A DNA stretch of 40,758 nucleotides, from the NCBI GenBank assembly GCA_015233155.1, contig JADFYG010000055.1, forward strand, positions 1 to 40,758, read 5' to 3'. Made by a program: the position numbers and the translations under genes. The notes below the pieces were generated by a model. That model ran no database searches. It was not told the DNA's origin and saw only the letters and a list, made by a program, of their open reading frames with translations. This document shows positions 21,831 to 30,800 of the stretch, one piece after another (within the stretch, counting starts at the first letter, position 1; every line of letters starts with the position of its first letter). This DNA is from Candidatus Rifleibacteriota bacterium. GTDB lineage: Bacteria; Muiribacteriota; Ozemobacteria; Ozemobacterales; Ozemobacteraceae.

Positions 21831-23670
21831 TGTTTTCCTGCTCCTTCATCGGAACCTTTATTTTTATAGTCGTTCCTTTTCCTATCTGAGTCTCAATACT
21901 AAAGGTGCTTTGTATCAGGGCGGCTTGCTCTTTCATGAGAACAAGACCCAAACCATTTGAACAATATGCATTTGAAGAGTCAAAACCCTTGCCATTATCA
22001 CTGATTTCCAGGAAAAAAGTGGATTTGCTGCACAAGGCTTTTATTCGCACTATCGTGGCCTCGGCATGCTTAAAAATGTTGTTTAACGCCTCCTGGACAA
22101 TTCGATAAATCATTATGTCATTGGTATTGAAGCTGACGCTTTGTGTGTTCCTGTGGAAAAAAATAATTTTAAGTTTTCTTTCATGTCTGGCAAATTCAAT
22201 CATTTGCTTGATGGCCTGAACAAGACCAACATACTTTAAACTGGGCGGAGCGAGCTCGTGAGATACATCCCTGGCTTTCCTGATAATACTGGTAAGTTGA
22301 TTCTTGACTTCTTCGATTAAAATTCTCAATTCGGGGTTTCCGTCAATAAACATTGAAGCCGCAGTAATAATATACATCTTCAATGTAATGAGTGATTGTC
22401 CAAAATCAGAGTGGATTTCCTGGGATATGCGGGCACGTTCTTTTTCTACCGCCAGGATGATGCGTTGGGGCAAACTTGTTATCGAAACCAACCATCGGTT
22501 AATTTCGGTCATATCCCTTTCGGTCGTCGCTATTGCTGAGATTTTACCGTCTCTTGCCAATTTTGTGATCGTTAACCAGATATCAACCAGCCGGCCATCT
22601 TTTGTAATCCGTTTGGTTTCAAAAGGTTGAACCGATCTTCCCGAAACGATTTCCTTCAACAGCTTATGCGTCTCAACTTTCAAACTGTCAGGAATCAGTT
22701 CAAAGACAGACATTTTCAACGCTTCGGATTCTGAATACCCATACATATCCACAGCGCGACTGTTCCAGGCTTTGATATTTCCCTTCAAATCCAAAACAGA
22801 AACAGCGTCATTTGAATCTTTAACGACCGTAATCAATCTTTGCAGGGCCCGTCCATTATCAGTGATGCAAAAAATGCCCTGGACGTCATTCGACCTCACG
22901 TTAGTGACGTTTTCGTGATCGGCTTTACTTTCATATTTTCCAATTCCGATAATATCGGGGGAATAATATTCACCGACCTTGGCTCCGTGGTTCTTTGCCA
23001 TCTGGTTGGCTGCAAGTATTTTTTGATTTTTATCTATAAGTATTGCCGTGTGCGGGAGCATGTTCAGAAGCAACTCATTTCGCTCTGCGCTCTCTTTGAG
23101 CAAATCTTCAAGAATTTTCTTTTCATGGATGTTGATAATTGAGATTCGAATTTGGGTGATGGTATTTTGGACATTGCAAATGGGCATACTTTCAAGGTGA
23201 ATAAAGAGGGAATCTCCGTTTTTTTTCTGTATTTTCAAGTCACATGCTTCCTGGTTTCCGTGACTCATAATGCTTTTGTTGTGTAAGTAATATTTATCCT
23301 GGAATTCCGGGGCAATAAAATTTGAAAATGGCCGGTTCAGCAACTTCATTCTCTCTATGCCAAGAAAATTTGCCGCCATAAGGTTCGCTTCCAGGATTTT
23401 ACCGGTTGTCCCAAGGGTAAAATATCCTACCGGAGCGAAGTCATACAGGTCAATATACTTTGCCCGGGACGCTTCAAGTTCCTCCCGAACCAGACGAAGC
23501 TCTTCGTTTTGCATTTCGAGTTCCAACTGGTGGACACGTAATTCATGTATCAGTTTATTGGGATCATTACCGGGCAGGGAGTTCGCCGCGTAGCGCTTTT
23601 CACCCAAACATATTTCGGCCCGGTGCCTTACGGCTCTTTCACTTCTTTTGGTATCTTTTATACTTTTCAC
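21817..23670 (-). CDS. PAS-containing NarL-type sensor histidine kinase
   Basis: A 617-residue kinase without obvious membrane segments. A coiled segment (about 35-75) precedes PAS-like units at about 72-190, 195-265 (degenerate) and 280-395. The HisKA_3 box ERARISQEIHSDFGQSL has H420. The HATPase domain shows YRIVQEALNNIFKHAEAT, ISDNGKGF and GLGLVLMKEQ. The start is GTG at 23670, with AGG about 8 nt upstream. It is AT-rich compared with the hybrid kinase at 24640. It forms an operon with the LuxR-type regulator. The C-terminal half is paralogous to the kinase at 12695-13585. The signal is unknown; cytoplasmic PAS domains could sense redox state or a small ligand. Confidence 0.92.
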   Translation of the reverse strand: MKSIKDTKRSERAVRHRAEICLGEKRYAANSLPGNDPNKLIHELRVHQLELEMQNEELRLVREELEASRAKYIDLYDFAPVGYFTLGTTGKILEANLMAANFLGIERMKLLNRPFSNFIAPEFQDKYYLHNKSIMSHGNQEACDLKIQKKNGDSLFIHLESMPICNVQNTITQIRISIINIHEKKILEDLLKESAERNELLLNMLPHTAILIDKNQKILAANQMAKNHGAKVGEYYSPDIIGIGKYESKADHENVTNVRSNDVQGIFCITDNGRALQRLITVVKDSNDAVSVLDLKGNIKAWNSRAVDMYGYSESEALKMSVFELIPDSLKVETHKLLKEIVSGRSVQPFETKRITKDGRLVDIWLTITKLARDGKISAIATTERDMTEINRWLVSITSLPQRIILAVEKERARISQEIHSDFGQSLITLKMYIITAASMFIDGNPELRILIEEVKNQLTSIIRKARDVSHELAPPSLKYVGLVQAIKQMIEFARHERKLKIIFFHRNTQSVSFNTNDIMIYRIVQEALNNIFKHAEATIVRIKALCSKSTFFLEISDNGKGFDSSNAYCSNGLGLVLMKEQAALIQSTFSIETQIGKGTTIKIKVPMKEQENSEGM

Positions 23671-24102
23671 CTGGAACCTGCCGTCTTACAATAGATTTCT
23701 TTGATGGGGTGGCATCGGTCTGACTACCCACCGCACGAGAGCATGCGTCATCCACTTAAGCCCATAATTCTAACACCGTTTTGGCAGGTGCGGGAAGAAA
23801 AGTGATAAAACTCGCAGGGACCTTTATTCTCACAGGGATGGAGTAACAGCCATAAGCGGTTACTTAGGAATAGCTTGTCGTCTCGAACGAATGTGAGAGA
23901 TCTCATAAATACAAGATTTCTCCCTTCGGTCGAAATGACATATTAGAATTTTTATGCTTAAGTAAGAGCGTATGGGCTTAACAGCAGGGCGCGCCGAGTC
24001 TTGCATTTGCAGGTTTTTTCGGCTGGCCCGGCGGTCCAGCCCTACCATTCGTTGAATTCAAGCCATTCATCGGTGGAGAATTAAATGACACAGTAAAACT
24101 CG
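23671..24102. other. Repeat-rich intergenic region
   Basis: These 432 bases hold hairpin repeat copy B (23856-23940) and a second small hairpin at 24021-24041 (GGCTGG-9 nt-CCAGCC) of the kind found as dispersed GC-rich palindromes. Open frames here (such as one containing CHFDRREKS) are translations of the repeat. The remainder shows no gene. Confidence 0.6.
23856..23940 (+). repeat. Dispersed hairpin repeat, copy B
   Basis: The best copy: GCGGTTACTTAGGAATAGCT, then arm TGTCGTCTCGAACGAATG-TGAGAGATCT, loop CATAAATAC, and arm AAGATTTCTCCCTTC-GGTCGAAATGACA. The arms pair imperfectly over about 27 nt. GTCATTTCGACCGAAGG-type repeats of this sort occur dispersed in many bacterial genomes. Confidence 0.8.
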
Positions 24103-24393
24103 TCATTTTTTAAATTTGGCGGAAATATCCTGAACACCGGCACTTAATGCACCCCAGGCAGTCTCCACGCCACCCTTCAGTTGTTCCCAGGCATCTTCAC
24201 CAGCATCGCCCAGTTCCTTCAGTTTGACCTTCATTACACCAATCATCTGTTCAATCTCGTCGATCTGTTTGGCATATTTTATACGAGCGTCAGCGGTAGA
24301 AATTTTCGCTTGTGCCTTGAATTCGGCAATTTTGGCCTGTGCCAGCTCCAGTTCGGCTTCTATCTTTTGTCTGTAGACTTCTTTCGTGTTCAT
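24103..24393 (-). CDS. Small coiled-coil protein, sll1863-like stress type
   Basis: A 96-residue soluble protein, helical throughout. Residues 1-65 are a Lys/Glu/Ala-rich coiled coil (VYRQKIEAELELAQAKIAEF...), and the end has the pattern EDAWEQLKGGVETAWGAL. This matches what I know of small sll1863-family stress-response proteins and similar coiled-coil proteins. GGAGA precedes the ATG by 7 nt. It is a single gene divergent from the hybrid kinase at 24640, with a bipartite element between them. The molecular role of the family is not established. Confidence 0.82.
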   Translation of the reverse strand: MNTKEVYRQKIEAELELAQAKIAEFKAQAKISTADARIKYAKQIDEIEQMIGVMKVKLKELGDAGEDAWEQLKGGVETAWGALSAGVQDISAKFKK

Positions 24394-24483
24394 GATTCAT
24401 CTCCAATTTAAAAAATATTTCCGCAAAAATAAAGAATTGCTTTTTTGCCTGGTGACTTATTTATATCTGTATATAAGGAACAA

Positions 24484-24529
24484 GGAAATCCTTACTCGCC
24501 CCCCAAAAAATAGCTAAAACTAACTATTT
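24484..24529 (+). promoter_or_regulatory. Bipartite element copy 4 (strong)
   Basis: GGAAATCC at 24484-24491, 16 nt, AAATAGC at 24508-24514, 8 nt, ACTATTT at 24523-24529. It points to the leader ORF at 24603 and the hybrid kinase, and stands between divergent genes. Confidence 0.6.
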
Positions 24530-24602
24530 ACTCTTCCCTCCGTCATTGGTACGTTCAAAGGAATAATATTCAATAATATGCACAAATTCCAGGAGGGTGT
24601 TT

Positions 24603-24647
24603 ATGAGCGGAAATCCGTTTACCGGAATTGAGGTCGACAATGGCTAA
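24603..24647 (+). CDS. 14-residue leader peptide overlapping the hybrid kinase start
   Basis: ATG with a full AGGAGG 6 nt upstream opens a frame encoding MSGNPFTGIEVDNG and stops at TAA (24645-24647), five bases into the kinase gene (ATG at 24640). The best ribosome-binding site in the region thus belongs to this small ORF, suggesting translational coupling. It could be a chance ORF, or the kinase start could have been displaced. Confidence 0.4.
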   Translation: MSGNPFTGIEVDNG

Positions 24648-27177
24648 AAAGGATCGCGCTTCAGCCCATATAAGTCCTCCTGTTGTTACGGCGGAAGGCA
24701 TCACCGAGATCCAGCGTCAGGAGGTGTTGCTTAAAACGGGTGCCTTGCAGAATGCGATTCTCAATAGTGCCAACTTTTCGAGTATCGCTACCGACGAGAA
24801 GGGCGTAATACAGATATTCAATGTTGGTGCCGAGCGCATGCTTGGATACAAGGTCGCCGACGTCCTAAATAAGATCACGCCGGCCGACATTTCCGACCCT
24901 CAGGAAGTGATAGCACGCGCCAAAGCATTGAGTCTGGAGTTGGCAACCACAATCAGGCCGGGCTTCGAGGCATTGGTGTTCAAAGCCTCGCGCGGGATTG
25001 AGGACATCTACGAATTAACCTACATCCGCAAGGACGGCAGCCGCTTCCCGGCAGTCGTGTCGGTCACTGCGCTTCGCGACGATCAGGGCGCCATAATCGG
25101 GTATCTACTGATCGGAACCGACAACAGCGCCCGCAAGAGAGCGGAAGAGGCTCTTCTCAAAGCGGGAGCTTTGCAGAATGCTATTTTCAATAGCGCCAAC
25201 TTTTCGAGTATCGCCACCGACGAGAAAGGCGTCATTCAAATATTCAATGTCGGTGCCGAAAGGATGCTGGGTTACACGGCCGCCGAAGTCATGAACAAGA
25301 TCACCCCGGCCGACATTTCCGACCCACAGGAAGTGGTCGCTCGCGCCAAAGCATTGAGTCTGGAGCTGGCAACGACGATCAGGCCTGGTTTCGAGGCATT
25401 GGTGTTCAAAGCCTCGCGCGGGATCGAAGACATTTACGAGCTGACGTATATCCGAAAGGATGGCAGTTGCTTCCCGGCCATAGTGTCTGTCACGGCGCTT
25501 CGCGATGCTCAGGACGCCATCATCGGTTACTTGTTGATCGGCACCGACAATACTGCGCGAAAACAGGTCGAAGCAGAACAGAAGCAGCTCGGGCAACGCC
25601 TGCGCGACCATCAGTTCTATACTCGTTCCCTGTTCGAGTCAAACGTTGACGCGCTGATAACCACTGATCCGTCCGGCATCATCACCGATGTCAACAAGCA
25701 GATGGAGGCGCTCACGGGTTGCACGCGTGACGAGCTGATCGGCGCGCCGTTCAAGAATTACTTCCTCGACCCGGATCGGGCCGAGGCGAGCATCAAACTG
25801 GTGCTGAGCGAAAAGAAAGTCACCAACTACGAGCTTACGGCACGCGCCAGGGACGGCAAGGAAACGGTGGTCTCATACAATGCAACCACTTTCTACGACC
25901 GGGACAGAAAGCTGCAGGGTGTGTTCGCCGCTGCGCGCGACGTCACGGAGCGCAAACGCCTGGACCAGGTGCTGCAGGAAAAAAACATCGAGCTGGAGAG
26001 CGCCAGGTCTGTTGCGGAAAAAGCCAACCTCGCAAAATCCGAATTTCTTTCCAGTATGAGCCATGAACTGCGCAGCCCGCTCAATGCGATCCTCGGGTTT
26101 GCCCAACTGATCGAGTCAGATTCCCAACCGCCAACACCTGCCCAGAAAGCAAGCATCGCGCAGATTCTTCGTGCGGGCTGGCATCTGCTGAAGTTGATAG
26201 ACGAAATACTCGATCTCGCGAAAGTCGAGTCCGGGCAAGTGCCCTTGTCGCAGGAACCGATATCGCTCGCCGAAGTAATGCTCGAATGCGAGGGAATGAT
26301 CGAACCTCAGGCGCAACAACGTGGCATTCACATAACCTTTCCCCCGTCAGACACACCATATTTTGTAATGGCAGATCGCACTCGACTTATACAAGTTATC
26401 ATCAACCTGCTTTCCAACTCGATCAAATACAACATCAAGCAGGGAAAAGTCGATGTGAAATGTACTGCGAGCACACCGAAATGCATTCGCGTGAGTATCA
26501 TAGATACCGGCCCAGGACTGGATCCGGACCAGCTGACGAAGCTATTCCAGGCATTCAACCGTCTCGGACAGGAGAATGGCGGCGAGGAAGGGACAGGTAT
26601 AGGCCTTGTGGTAGCCAAGCGACTGGTCGAATTGATGGGGGGCGAAATCGGCGTGAAAAGCGCCGTCGGAGTAGGAAGCGAGTTCTGGTTCGAACTCGCT
26701 TCGTCAGCTGGTGTGCTCATTCCCCAGGAAGGTGGTGATGCAACGTTAGCGCCCCAATCGCATCTGTCCCGTGGATCGTGGTTACATACAATGTTATATG
26801 TGGAAGACAACCCGGCGAACTTACAGCTGATCGAACAAATCATCGCGCGCCACCCAGATATTCGCCTGTTGACCGCTGTGAATGGGTATAGCGGCATCGA
26901 GATTGCGCGTGTATCCCTGCCGGACGTAATCCTGATGGACATCAACCTGCCTGACATCAATGGCTTCGAAGCCCTGAAAATCCTGCACTCTGACCCGGCC
27001 CTGGCGCATGTCCCAGTCATTGCTCTCAGTGCAAATGCAATGCCACGAGATATCGAGAAGGGGCGGAAGGCAGGTTTTTTCCGCTATATTACCAAGCCTA
27101 TAAAGGTGAATGAGTTCATGGATTCATTGGATGTGGCGCTGGAATTTGCAGGGAAAAAAAGTAGCGCCCAATCCTGA
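24640..27177 (+). CDS. Hybrid sensor histidine kinase (PAS-PAS-PAS-HisKA-HATPase-REC)
   Basis: An 845-residue soluble kinase. Two almost identical PAS/PAC units (original-frame residues about 34-175 and 176-317; 126 of 142 residues identical by hand count) are followed by a third, unrelated PAS (about 325-440). Next come HisKA with SEFLSSMSHELRSPLNAILGF (H475), HATPase with NLLSNSIKYN, DTGPGLD and GTGIGLVVAKRLVELMGG, and a receiver with D767 in PDVILMDINLPDINGF. The ATG at 24640 has GAGG 6 nt upstream and lies inside a short leader ORF. The base composition is visibly richer in G/C than the kinases on either side, suggesting separate origin. It ends 6 nt from the convergent gene at 27184. No output regulator adjoins on the same strand. 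Confidence 0.93.
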   Translation: MAKKDRASAHISPPVVTAEGITEIQRQEVLLKTGALQNAILNSANFSSIATDEKGVIQIFNVGAERMLGYKVADVLNKITPADISDPQEVIARAKALSLELATTIRPGFEALVFKASRGIEDIYELTYIRKDGSRFPAVVSVTALRDDQGAIIGYLLIGTDNSARKRAEEALLKAGALQNAIFNSANFSSIATDEKGVIQIFNVGAERMLGYTAAEVMNKITPADISDPQEVVARAKALSLELATTIRPGFEALVFKASRGIEDIYELTYIRKDGSCFPAIVSVTALRDAQDAIIGYLLIGTDNTARKQVEAEQKQLGQRLRDHQFYTRSLFESNVDALITTDPSGIITDVNKQMEALTGCTRDELIGAPFKNYFLDPDRAEASIKLVLSEKKVTNYELTARARDGKETVVSYNATTFYDRDRKLQGVFAAARDVTERKRLDQVLQEKNIELESARSVAEKANLAKSEFLSSMSHELRSPLNAILGFAQLIESDSQPPTPAQKASIAQILRAGWHLLKLIDEILDLAKVESGQVPLSQEPISLAEVMLECEGMIEPQAQQRGIHITFPPSDTPYFVMADRTRLIQVIINLLSNSIKYNIKQGKVDVKCTASTPKCIRVSIIDTGPGLDPDQLTKLFQAFNRLGQENGGEEGTGIGLVVAKRLVELMGGEIGVKSAVGVGSEFWFELASSAGVLIPQEGGDATLAPQSHLSRGSWLHTMLYVEDNPANLQLIEQIIARHPDIRLLTAVNGYSGIEIARVSLPDVILMDINLPDINGFEALKILHSDPALAHVPVIALSANAMPRDIEKGRKAGFFRYITKPIKVNEFMDSLDVALEFAGKKSSAQS

Positions 27178-27183
27178 CTGATT

Positions 27184-28065
27184 TCATTTCCTCTTTACCA
27201 ATCGGACTTTATTGCCTTTTCCAAGATATGTAACCTCATCAAATTCGAACTGGGTGAGCATGATCCCTCTGCCGTGGGAAGCGAGAAGATTTTCAGGATC
27301 ATTGGGATCAGGGATTTTCGTCCAATCGAAGCCGGGCCCTTGATCGGTGATGACCCACTCGCAATGGGCGGTGTCCATTTTCAATTCGACCATCACGTAG
27401 CGATCTGAATACGGTGAGTTTCCCATTCTGGTGAGAAGCAGGTTCTCCCAGGCGTTGGAATCCCCGTCCATTGCTTCGGATTTCTCGTCGTAGGTTATTT
27501 CCAGATTTCCGTGTTCAATGGCATTGGTGATGATTTCCACCAACCCCAGGTGAATTCCAAGCCTGTCAGCGGGAGGGATGTGATGCTCCGCCTCCTGCAT
27601 GAGTCGATCCACAACCTTTCCAACCGTCTCTAACTGGTTGAAAACCTTCATTTCCAAATTCTTTCTCAGGATCATTCCAACAATTTCCCGCTCTTTGGTT
27701 CGGGATAATAAAATGTCCTGATATTTTTTGAATATGGCAATAAGGTCTTTTTCCATGGCTGGTTTAACAAAATAATCATTTGCCCGAAGACGCAGTGCTT
27801 TCAGCGTGTATTCAGCAGAATCCATGGAGGAAATAATAACAACAACGACGTTATTATCGAGTCTGCGTATTTGCTCCAGAAGCTGAAGACCGTCCATTTT
27901 AGGCATTTTAATATCGGAAACCACCATGTCGGGTCGGAACTCCTTGAACAGGGCCAGACCGGCAGCACCGTCCGGGGCCATCTTCACTTCATGCCCCTCG
28001 TTTTTTGCAACTTTTCCCATGATGAATCTGGTTCCATCTTCATCTTCAATAATCAGTATTTTCAA
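27184..28065 (-). CDS. Receiver fused to anti-sigma-type ATPase
   Basis: A 293-residue protein. The receiver (1-120) has D8, phospho-acceptor D51 in MVVSDIKMPKMDG, and K in DYFVKPA. A helical linker (125-170) leads to an RsbW/SpoIIAB-like ATPase with N-box LVEIITNAIEHGN, G1 DQGPGFDW and G2 SHGRGIML. Such proteins act by partner switching on anti-anti-sigma factors; that role here is inference, and no STAS protein or PP2C phosphatase is in the window. Start is TTG at 28065, with AAAGGAGG 9 nt upstream; a longer frame from 28116 would overlap the previous gene. It is the last gene of the minus-strand signalling set, 22 nt after the hybrid kinase. Confidence 0.88.
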   Translation of the reverse strand: MKILIIEDEDGTRFIMGKVAKNEGHEVKMAPDGAAGLALFKEFRPDMVVSDIKMPKMDGLQLLEQIRRLDNNVVVVIISSMDSAEYTLKALRLRANDYFVKPAMEKDLIAIFKKYQDILLSRTKEREIVGMILRKNLEMKVFNQLETVGKVVDRLMQEAEHHIPPADRLGIHLGLVEIITNAIEHGNLEITYDEKSEAMDGDSNAWENLLLTRMGNSPYSDRYVMVELKMDTAHCEWVITDQGPGFDWTKIPDPNDPENLLASHGRGIMLTQFEFDEVTYLGKGNKVRLVKRK

Positions 28066-28087
28066 TTTCCGATTCCTCCTTTCAGAC

Positions 28088-29629
28088 TTATATCTTCGTG
28101 CAGAATATGGCGTCAATCTTATGTTTCAGGACATCAGGCGAAAATGGTTTCGTCAGAAGATCGGTCACACCATTTCTTCGAGACAAAACAATTATCTCTT
28201 TGGTTGCAACGCCAATAATAAAAATAAAGGGAATTTGGCTGCCGTCAGCTCTGGAACGAACTGTTTTCAGAAGCTCCAGGCCCGTTCTATCGGGCATGTT
28301 CCAGTCGGAAATGATCAGGTCAAACGGATTTTCTTCCAAAAAAGCCTCCGCTTCAAGAACGTTTTCAGCTTCCTGGATATGGCCGAACCCCATCTGGCGT
28401 AAAATATCACTAATGATTTTTCGCATATACCCATAATCATCCACTACCAGAACTCCCATTTCGGCTCTCGTTTTTGAGGGAGGGACGACTGTCTGATCAA
28501 TCGAGGTAGTTCGAAGAGTCTGTATTTCTCCTTTGGGAATTCTTAACGTCAAAATAGTTCCGGATTCCTTTGCCGACTTAAACTGAAGTTCCCCTCCCAG
28601 GGTTTTGGCCATCAGTCGGGCTGAATACCCGCCCAGGCCGGTGCCATCCTTTTTTCCATGTGTGACATATCGCTCCATGAAATGAGCCCGGATTGCAGAC
28701 GGGATTTCCCCCTGATTTTTTACCTCTATGCAATAACCATCGTTAGAGCGAAGAGTTACAACCACTTCTTGCCATTCAGGTGATGCTTCCATGGCGTTCT
28801 TGATCAGATTGGACAACATGGAAAAAAAGAGGAATTCTTCTCCCGGGAAAAAACACTCGGTGGAGTCAGTTGCAGGCAAACCATCGATCAAAAAAGATGT
28901 TTTGATTCTTTTCGCGGAGACCAGGCTCCTGAGTTCCGCAAAAATGTCGCGGACAATTTTGGCAACATCCACGGAAACGGAATTGAGCCTATATAGACCC
29001 TGCTCCATTTTATATAAATCCAGGGATCGGTTAATCATCTCCAGCATGCGAAATCCGGATTTACGGAGAATTTCCAGCATCTCGATCTGATCAGGAGTCT
29101 GGTTTTTGTCGCGCATCAACATAGGAGGAATATTGATGATCGCCGTTAAGGGGCTTTTGAGGTCGTGGTTGGTAATTCGTTCGACGTCTTCGCGCAGACG
29201 AAGGACTTCCTGAAGTGTTTCATTTTGTTTTTCCAATTCCCGTCGGGACGCAGCAAGGCTAAGATGGGTTTTGACGCGGGCCATAACGACCAGCGGGTGC
29301 ACCGGTTTGATGAGATAGTCCATGGCACCCGCTTCAAAGCCCTGGTATTCATCAACATCCTCACTCTTGGCCGTCACGAAAAGGACGGGAATATTCCGGG
29401 TTTTCGGATTTGCTTTCAGTCGGCGGCAGACTGTATACCCATCGATCCCGGGCATCATGATGTCCAGCAAAATCAAATCCGGCGGGTTCTTGTCCACGGA
29501 TTCGAGAGCCTTTATTCCATCTCGGGCGGCTCTGATTATATAATTCGGACTCAATATTCCGGCCAATACATCAATGTTTGCGGGGGTGTCATCAACGATC
29601 AGAATTGCCGGGCTGTACGGTTTTGTCAT
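28088..29629 (-). CDS. Hybrid histidine kinase REC-HisKA-HATPase-REC
   Basis: A 513-residue soluble kinase with a receiver at each end. The first receiver has D56 in LILLDIMMPGIDGY. A coiled linker leads to HisKA with TNHDLKSPLTAI (H155). The ATPase has SNLIKNAMEASPEW, a G1 box reduced to KNQGEIP, and GTGLGGYSARLMAKTLGG. The C-terminal CheY-like receiver has D442 in LIISDWNMPDRTG, close to chemotaxis CheY. AAGGAG overlaps the HD-GYP stop (TAAGGAG) 5 nt before the ATG, which indicates tight coupling. It likely relays phosphate between partners in the same gene set. No sensory domain is seen apart from the receiver, so its input is probably another kinase. Confidence 0.92.
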   Translation of the reverse strand: MTKPYSPAILIVDDTPANIDVLAGILSPNYIIRAARDGIKALESVDKNPPDLILLDIMMPGIDGYTVCRRLKANPKTRNIPVLFVTAKSEDVDEYQGFEAGAMDYLIKPVHPLVVMARVKTHLSLAASRRELEKQNETLQEVLRLREDVERITNHDLKSPLTAIINIPPMLMRDKNQTPDQIEMLEILRKSGFRMLEMINRSLDLYKMEQGLYRLNSVSVDVAKIVRDIFAELRSLVSAKRIKTSFLIDGLPATDSTECFFPGEEFLFFSMLSNLIKNAMEASPEWQEVVVTLRSNDGYCIEVKNQGEIPSAIRAHFMERYVTHGKKDGTGLGGYSARLMAKTLGGELQFKSAKESGTILTLRIPKGEIQTLRTTSIDQTVVPPSKTRAEMGVLVVDDYGYMRKIISDILRQMGFGHIQEAENVLEAEAFLEENPFDLIISDWNMPDRTGLELLKTVRSRADGSQIPFIFIIGVATKEIIVLSRRNGVTDLLTKPFSPDVLKHKIDAIFCTKI

Positions 29630-29638
29630 AAATTCTCC

Positions 29639-30772
29639 TTACAGGTCCAATGGGACGTCGTTCCAGGCTTTCTCCAGCATGGAAAGTTCTTCTGCGCAGG
29701 TCGTCAGTTTCATGGCGATTTCCAGAAACCGGCGGTGGAATTTCCGGAAGACGTCAACAACGCCGGGATCAAAATGCCCACCGCCCTGACCGGCAATATA
29801 TTTCGCCGTCTCGGTATGGGAAAAAGGTGGTTTATAAACTCGTTTGCTGATCATGGCATCGTACACGTCCGCAACCGCCATCAGACGCCCGACCAAAGGA
29901 ATCGCGTTCCCTTTCAAACCCTGTGGATATCCTGAGCCATCCCATCGTTCATGGTGGGAGAAGGCAACTTCTCTGGCTAAACTGAGGAATGATGTAGATC
30001 CGTCGATTCCAAGTGCTTTCTCACCCTGCAGAATAGCGTCCCGTCCGATCGTGGTGTGCGTCTTCATGATGGTGAATTCATCGGATGTGAGTTTTCCCGG
30101 CTTGAGAAGAATGGCGTCAGGGATTCCGACCTTCCCGATATCGTGTAATGGAGCCGATTTGAACATGAGTTCGACGACGGCGTCATCCACAAGATCACGA
30201 TATGGTGGAATCTGCTGAAGCGCCATAGCCAGTGTCTTCACGTAATGCCTGGTGCGGTTGATGTGATCGCCGGTTTCGTTGTCGCGCTTCTCGGCCAGGG
30301 CGGAAAGACCAAAAATAGCCACATCACGCGCCTGTTGAAGTTCGATGGTGCGCTCCCGGACCTTCTCTTCGAGAATCTGCTGTTGCCGATTCATTTGAAG
30401 ATGAGTTTGCACTCGCGCCAGAACGATCGGCGGACGGACCGGCTTGGTCAGGTAATCGACACAGCCCTCGGCAAAGCCTGTTTCCTCATTCGCAGTTTCA
30501 TTCATGGCGGTGACAAAGATGACGGGAATATGTCGGGTTCGCGCCGAAGCCTTCAGCGTTCGACAGACTTCAAACCCATCCATTTCAGGCATCATGACGT
30601 CAAGCAGAATAAGATCGGGCTGAGGATCTTTTTGAGCCATAGCCAGGGCTTTTTTCCCGGAGGTGGCGCAATAGATTTGAAAATGAGGTTTGAGAATTTC
30701 TCCAAGAATATCAAGGTTTGCCGGAACATCGTCAACAACCAGAATAATGGACGTGGTCTCAGACATCATCAT
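29639..30772 (-). CDS. Receiver-HD-GYP protein, probable c-di-GMP phosphodiesterase
   Basis: A 377-residue RpfG-like output protein. The receiver (1-125) has D58 in LILLDVMMPEMDGFEVC. A coiled segment (128-150) leads to the HD-GYP domain (about 150-355): HDIGKVGIPD (HD at 210-211), HHERWDGSGYP (273-283, with the GYP at 281-283) and DVYDAM. All metal-binding motifs I can check are intact, so hydrolysis of cyclic di-GMP is likely. Start is the first of three ATGs (30772), with AGGAG 5 nt upstream; a TTG at 30796 is less likely. It lies between two hybrid kinases, 28 nt from one and 9 nt from the other, and is probably the effector of the relay. Confidence 0.95.
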   Translation of the reverse strand: MMMSETTSIILVVDDVPANLDILGEILKPHFQIYCATSGKKALAMAQKDPQPDLILLDVMMPEMDGFEVCRTLKASARTRHIPVIFVTAMNETANEETGFAEGCVDYLTKPVRPPIVLARVQTHLQMNRQQQILEEKVRERTIELQQARDVAIFGLSALAEKRDNETGDHINRTRHYVKTLAMALQQIPPYRDLVDDAVVELMFKSAPLHDIGKVGIPDAILLKPGKLTSDEFTIMKTHTTIGRDAILQGEKALGIDGSTSFLSLAREVAFSHHERWDGSGYPQGLKGNAIPLVGRLMAVADVYDAMISKRVYKPPFSHTETAKYIAGQGGGHFDPGVVDVFRKFHRRFLEIAMKLTTCAEELSMLEKAWNDVPLDL

Positions 30773-30800
30773 GTTTTCTCCTGAATTTTCAGACAATTTA

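Noticed and set aside
24021..24041. GGCTGG / CCAGCC hairpin as a terminator of the small coiled-coil gene
   Set aside because: In that direction the stem is followed by A residues rather than T; it looks more like a dispersed palindromic repeat.
23860..24048. 62-residue minus-strand ORF containing CHFDRREKS
   Set aside because: It is a translation of the dispersed hairpin repeat, not a gene.
28066..28116. Longer start for the receiver-ATPase gene
   Set aside because: It would overlap the upstream hybrid kinase and ignore the AAAGGAGG that fits TTG at 28065.
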